Assembly (NCBI GenBank): GCA_947683425.1
Contig: CANTUQ010000031.1
Span: 3,793,001-3,857,000 of the forward strand
Source: Excoecaria cochinchinensis
Taxonomy: Eukaryota; Streptophyta; Magnoliopsida; Malpighiales; Euphorbiaceae
Direction: 5' to 3'
Length of the DNA stretch: 64,000 bases
In this document: one piece after another, positions 62,161 through 64,000 of the stretch
Layout: every line of letters starts with the position of its first letter
Position numbering within the stretch: the stretch's first letter is position 1
The notes under the pieces: model-generated
What the model was told of the DNA's origin: nothing
Databases searched by the model: none
Seen by the model: only the letters and a program-made list of their open reading frames with translations
Translations under genes and position numbers: made by a program

Positions 62161-62312
62161 AACTCAGGTTAATTTTCTTTTGTATTCCTTATTCTTTGTA
62201 CTGACTCTTGTAAGTTGTGCAGCATATAATTTCTTTGATAAATAACAACTTCTTGTGTAAATTGCAAACTTTCATAACTATGAATTGGCATTCTTTGATA
62301 GCTTGTAAAACC

Positions 62313-62370
62313 GCATATAACTTGCTAAGATTAAACGTAACTTGCTAAAATCGCATATAACTTGCTAATA
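62313..62370. repeat. Short tandem repeat, 'cgcatataacttgctaa' units
   Basis: Three imperfect units share 'aacttgctaa', just beyond the accessory gene. Confidence 0.8.
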
Positions 62371-62569
62371 TGATTGACTTATTAATCATAGATACTTCCT
62401 GAATTGGAACCAATAACCTTTAAGGCCAGTGAATGACTTCTTGGCCTCGCATAGACTTGGAAATAGACGAATAGTTCCGTTCTTCAAGTTAGTGTTTTTA
62501 GTTTGCCTTTCAATCCGTGATTGCTGGGCAACACTCAACTTGGGAGGAACTTTTGCTAACACTTGACCC

Positions 62570-62930
62570 TCGTGTCTTTGGTTCGGGATTAGCGTCGAAC
62601 CTAGCGAATGAGTCAATGGAAATTAGGCGCTTTTCGTATCTTCAGATCGGGAATGTCATCGATCCTAACGGTTGAATTGGAGTTATTCTGTATTTTCGGA
62701 TCGGGAGTATAACCGATCCTAACGGATGGGATTGACATAAGGTTTGTGATTCCTGTATCTTCGGATCAGGATTTTCGTCGATCCTAACGGTCGAACTGTC
62801 GGATGCTTGCCCTTTTCCGTATCTTAGGGTCGGGAGTTCCGTCGATCCTAATGGTCGGAGCTAACTCAAAGAAATGGATTCTAACTTTCTCATTTTCGGT
62901 TCGTGATGAGCATCAAGCCTAGCATATAAG
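62570..62930. repeat. Degenerate tandem repeat in the element B spacer
   Basis: Six diverged units of about 60 bp built on 'gtat(c/t)ttcggatcggga' followed by 'gtcgatcctaacgg' (for example near 62635, 62690, 62755, 62818). They lie between the end of pol and the antisense gene. Confidence 0.85.
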
Positions 62931-63039
62931 TTGCGCGATGCATGCTTTGCAAAAAACACAAAATGAAAAAGAACCTCTTTACACTTGGATGAAAAGGAAC
63001 CTCTTTATTGATTGAATATCATCAGGTCCGAATACATTA

Positions 63040-64000
63040 TTACAAGTGGTACTTTTTGAGTACTTCAACATTCCACCTCCTGGGGAAGTCTTGCCCTTCT
63101 ATTGTTTTGACCCTGTACGTGCTCGGGCTTAAGACTTTGGAGACCTCATAAGGCCCTTCCTAGTTTGGCATTAACTTCCCTACTCCTGCTTTTCCTGAGC
63201 CTATGTCCGCCTTTCTGAGCACCAGGTCACCCACATTGAAAGCTCTAGACCTTACCTTAGTGTTGTGGTATCTGGCGACTCTTTGCTTGTAGGCGGCGAT
63301 CTTGACATAGGCGTCCTCCCTCCTTCCTTCTATCAGATCTAGATCTTGGCATCTTTCTTGGATGTTTGTCTGTTCGGAATAGAATGCTGATCGGTAGGAT
63401 GGGAGGCCGACCTCTACGGGTATTATTGCTTCGGAGCCGTAAACAAGAGAGAATGGCGTTTGATAAGTGCCTGTCCTAGGTGAAGTTCTATAAGACCACA
63501 GGACACTCTGCAGTTCTTCAGTCCAGTTGCCTTTTGCCTCACCCAGCCATTTCTTCAACCCCTCTAGGATGGTCCGATTAGAGACTTCCGTCATCCCGTT
63601 GCTTTGAGGGTGAGTGACTGAGGTGAATCTCAAGTTGATGTTTAGGCCTTGGCAAAAATCTCTGAAGATGGAGCTATCGAATTGCTTGCCATTATCTGTA
63701 ATGAAAATGTTAGGTAAGCCATACCTGCAGATGATGTTCCTCCATGCGAAGTTCTTGACCCTCTCTGCCGTGATCGTTGCTAGAGGCTCTGCTTCGATCC
63801 ATTTAGAGAAGTGGTCAACTGCCACAATGAGAAACTTCATCTGCCTTTTGCCTTGGGGGAAAGGTCCCAGGATATCCAAGCCCCACTGATCAAATGGCCA
63901 TGCGACCCCAATCGGCTGCTGGTCTGCTCTGTGCTGTCTGATGACCCGTCCATGAACCTGGCATTATGGGCATCTCCTTACTTTCTCCTGAGCATCTCTA
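63040..64000 (-). pseudogene. Tat-lineage integrase and end of pol (partial)
   Basis: Inserts the retrotransposon DNA. At the window edge the zinc-binding part reads RRCP, a TAA stop (63964-63966), then CQVHG. From 63879 the core reads MDILGPFPQGK (first catalytic D), ITDNGKQFD (second D, residue 62 of this stretch) and NGMTEVSNRT (E, residue 98), giving a DD35E spacing. C-terminal motifs SYRTSPRTGT and VGDLVLRKA are typical of Tat/Athila-type integrases. A TAG at 63160-63162 stands where an NWEGPY-type motif has Trp. The frame then continues to a natural end at 63040 (VEVLKKYHL). Two nonsense codons make this copy inactive. Confidence 0.88.

Larger units (their letters stand above)
58606..64000 (-). 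mobile_element. Tat-type Ty3/gypsy element with an opposite-strand accessory gene (element B), 3' part
   Basis: On the minus strand: integrase and end of pol (64000-63040), spacer repeats (62930-62300), an accessory gene on the other strand (59609-62160 plus), polypurine tract (59084-59072), and a short 466-bp 3' LTR (59071-58606). Left flank AGAAG. The 5' part lies beyond the window. Short LTRs and an antisense gene downstream of pol recall the Grande/RIRE2/Retand group of the Tat lineage (family knowledge, from memory). Confidence 0.75.

Overview
The window is flowering-plant nuclear DNA made almost entirely of LTR retrotransposons. It is AT-rich, rich in microsatellites, and holds plant-type Ty1/copia and Ty3/gypsy (Tat/Ogre-like) coding remnants. 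I found no host gene, rRNA, tRNA gene or CRISPR array. The species cannot be told from this sequence. The landscape is typical of heterochromatic intergenic space in a medium or large plant genome. For reference I name four long-LTR families by their ends. T (Tat/Ogre-like) begins TGTAGACACC and ends GCGTCACA. X begins TGTAATGGCC and ends GGTGTTACA. Y begins TGTAAAGCCCC. Z begins TGTCACAACCC and ends GGGTGTTACA.

Layout. 1-12981 is a four-level nest. A Y LTR (minus) contains a Z LTR (1102-12283, target duplication AGAAG). The Z LTR contains a solo T LTR (1123-8471, GTACT/GTACC), which contains a shrunken T element on the minus strand (3113-7565, GTTTG). 13635-18855 is a solo X LTR (GAGAA). 19181-31377 is another X LTR, split by a very young 9.57-kb copia element (21736-31304, CTATT). 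31378-33696 holds a degraded gypsy gag on the minus strand. A Y LTR (plus) starts at 33697. It is split by an X LTR (34501-47939, TTTAA), itself split by an older minus-strand copia element (36092-44133, CTTTT). From 48015 come a T LTR fragment, a copia remnant truncated at both ends (48975-53894), the 3' end of a minus-strand T element (53895-56690), part of another T LTR (56691-58605), and the 3' part of a Tat-type element (58606-64000 and beyond) with its integrase.

Function. The best-preserved coding unit is the copia gag-pol at 25423-29385. It keeps every catalytic motif and its LTRs differ at one position that I could find, but two in-frame TAG codons interrupt it. All other coding stretches are pseudogenes. 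The Tat element at the right end carries an accessory gene on the strand opposite to pol. That gene has its own TATA box and 5' leader intron and encodes a 'putative gypsy-type transposon' domain plus a coiled coil.

The least explained signal is a set of short inverted-repeat words, clustered about 170-300 bp inside the U3 end of T and X LTRs. The words differ between copies while both arms stay complementary.
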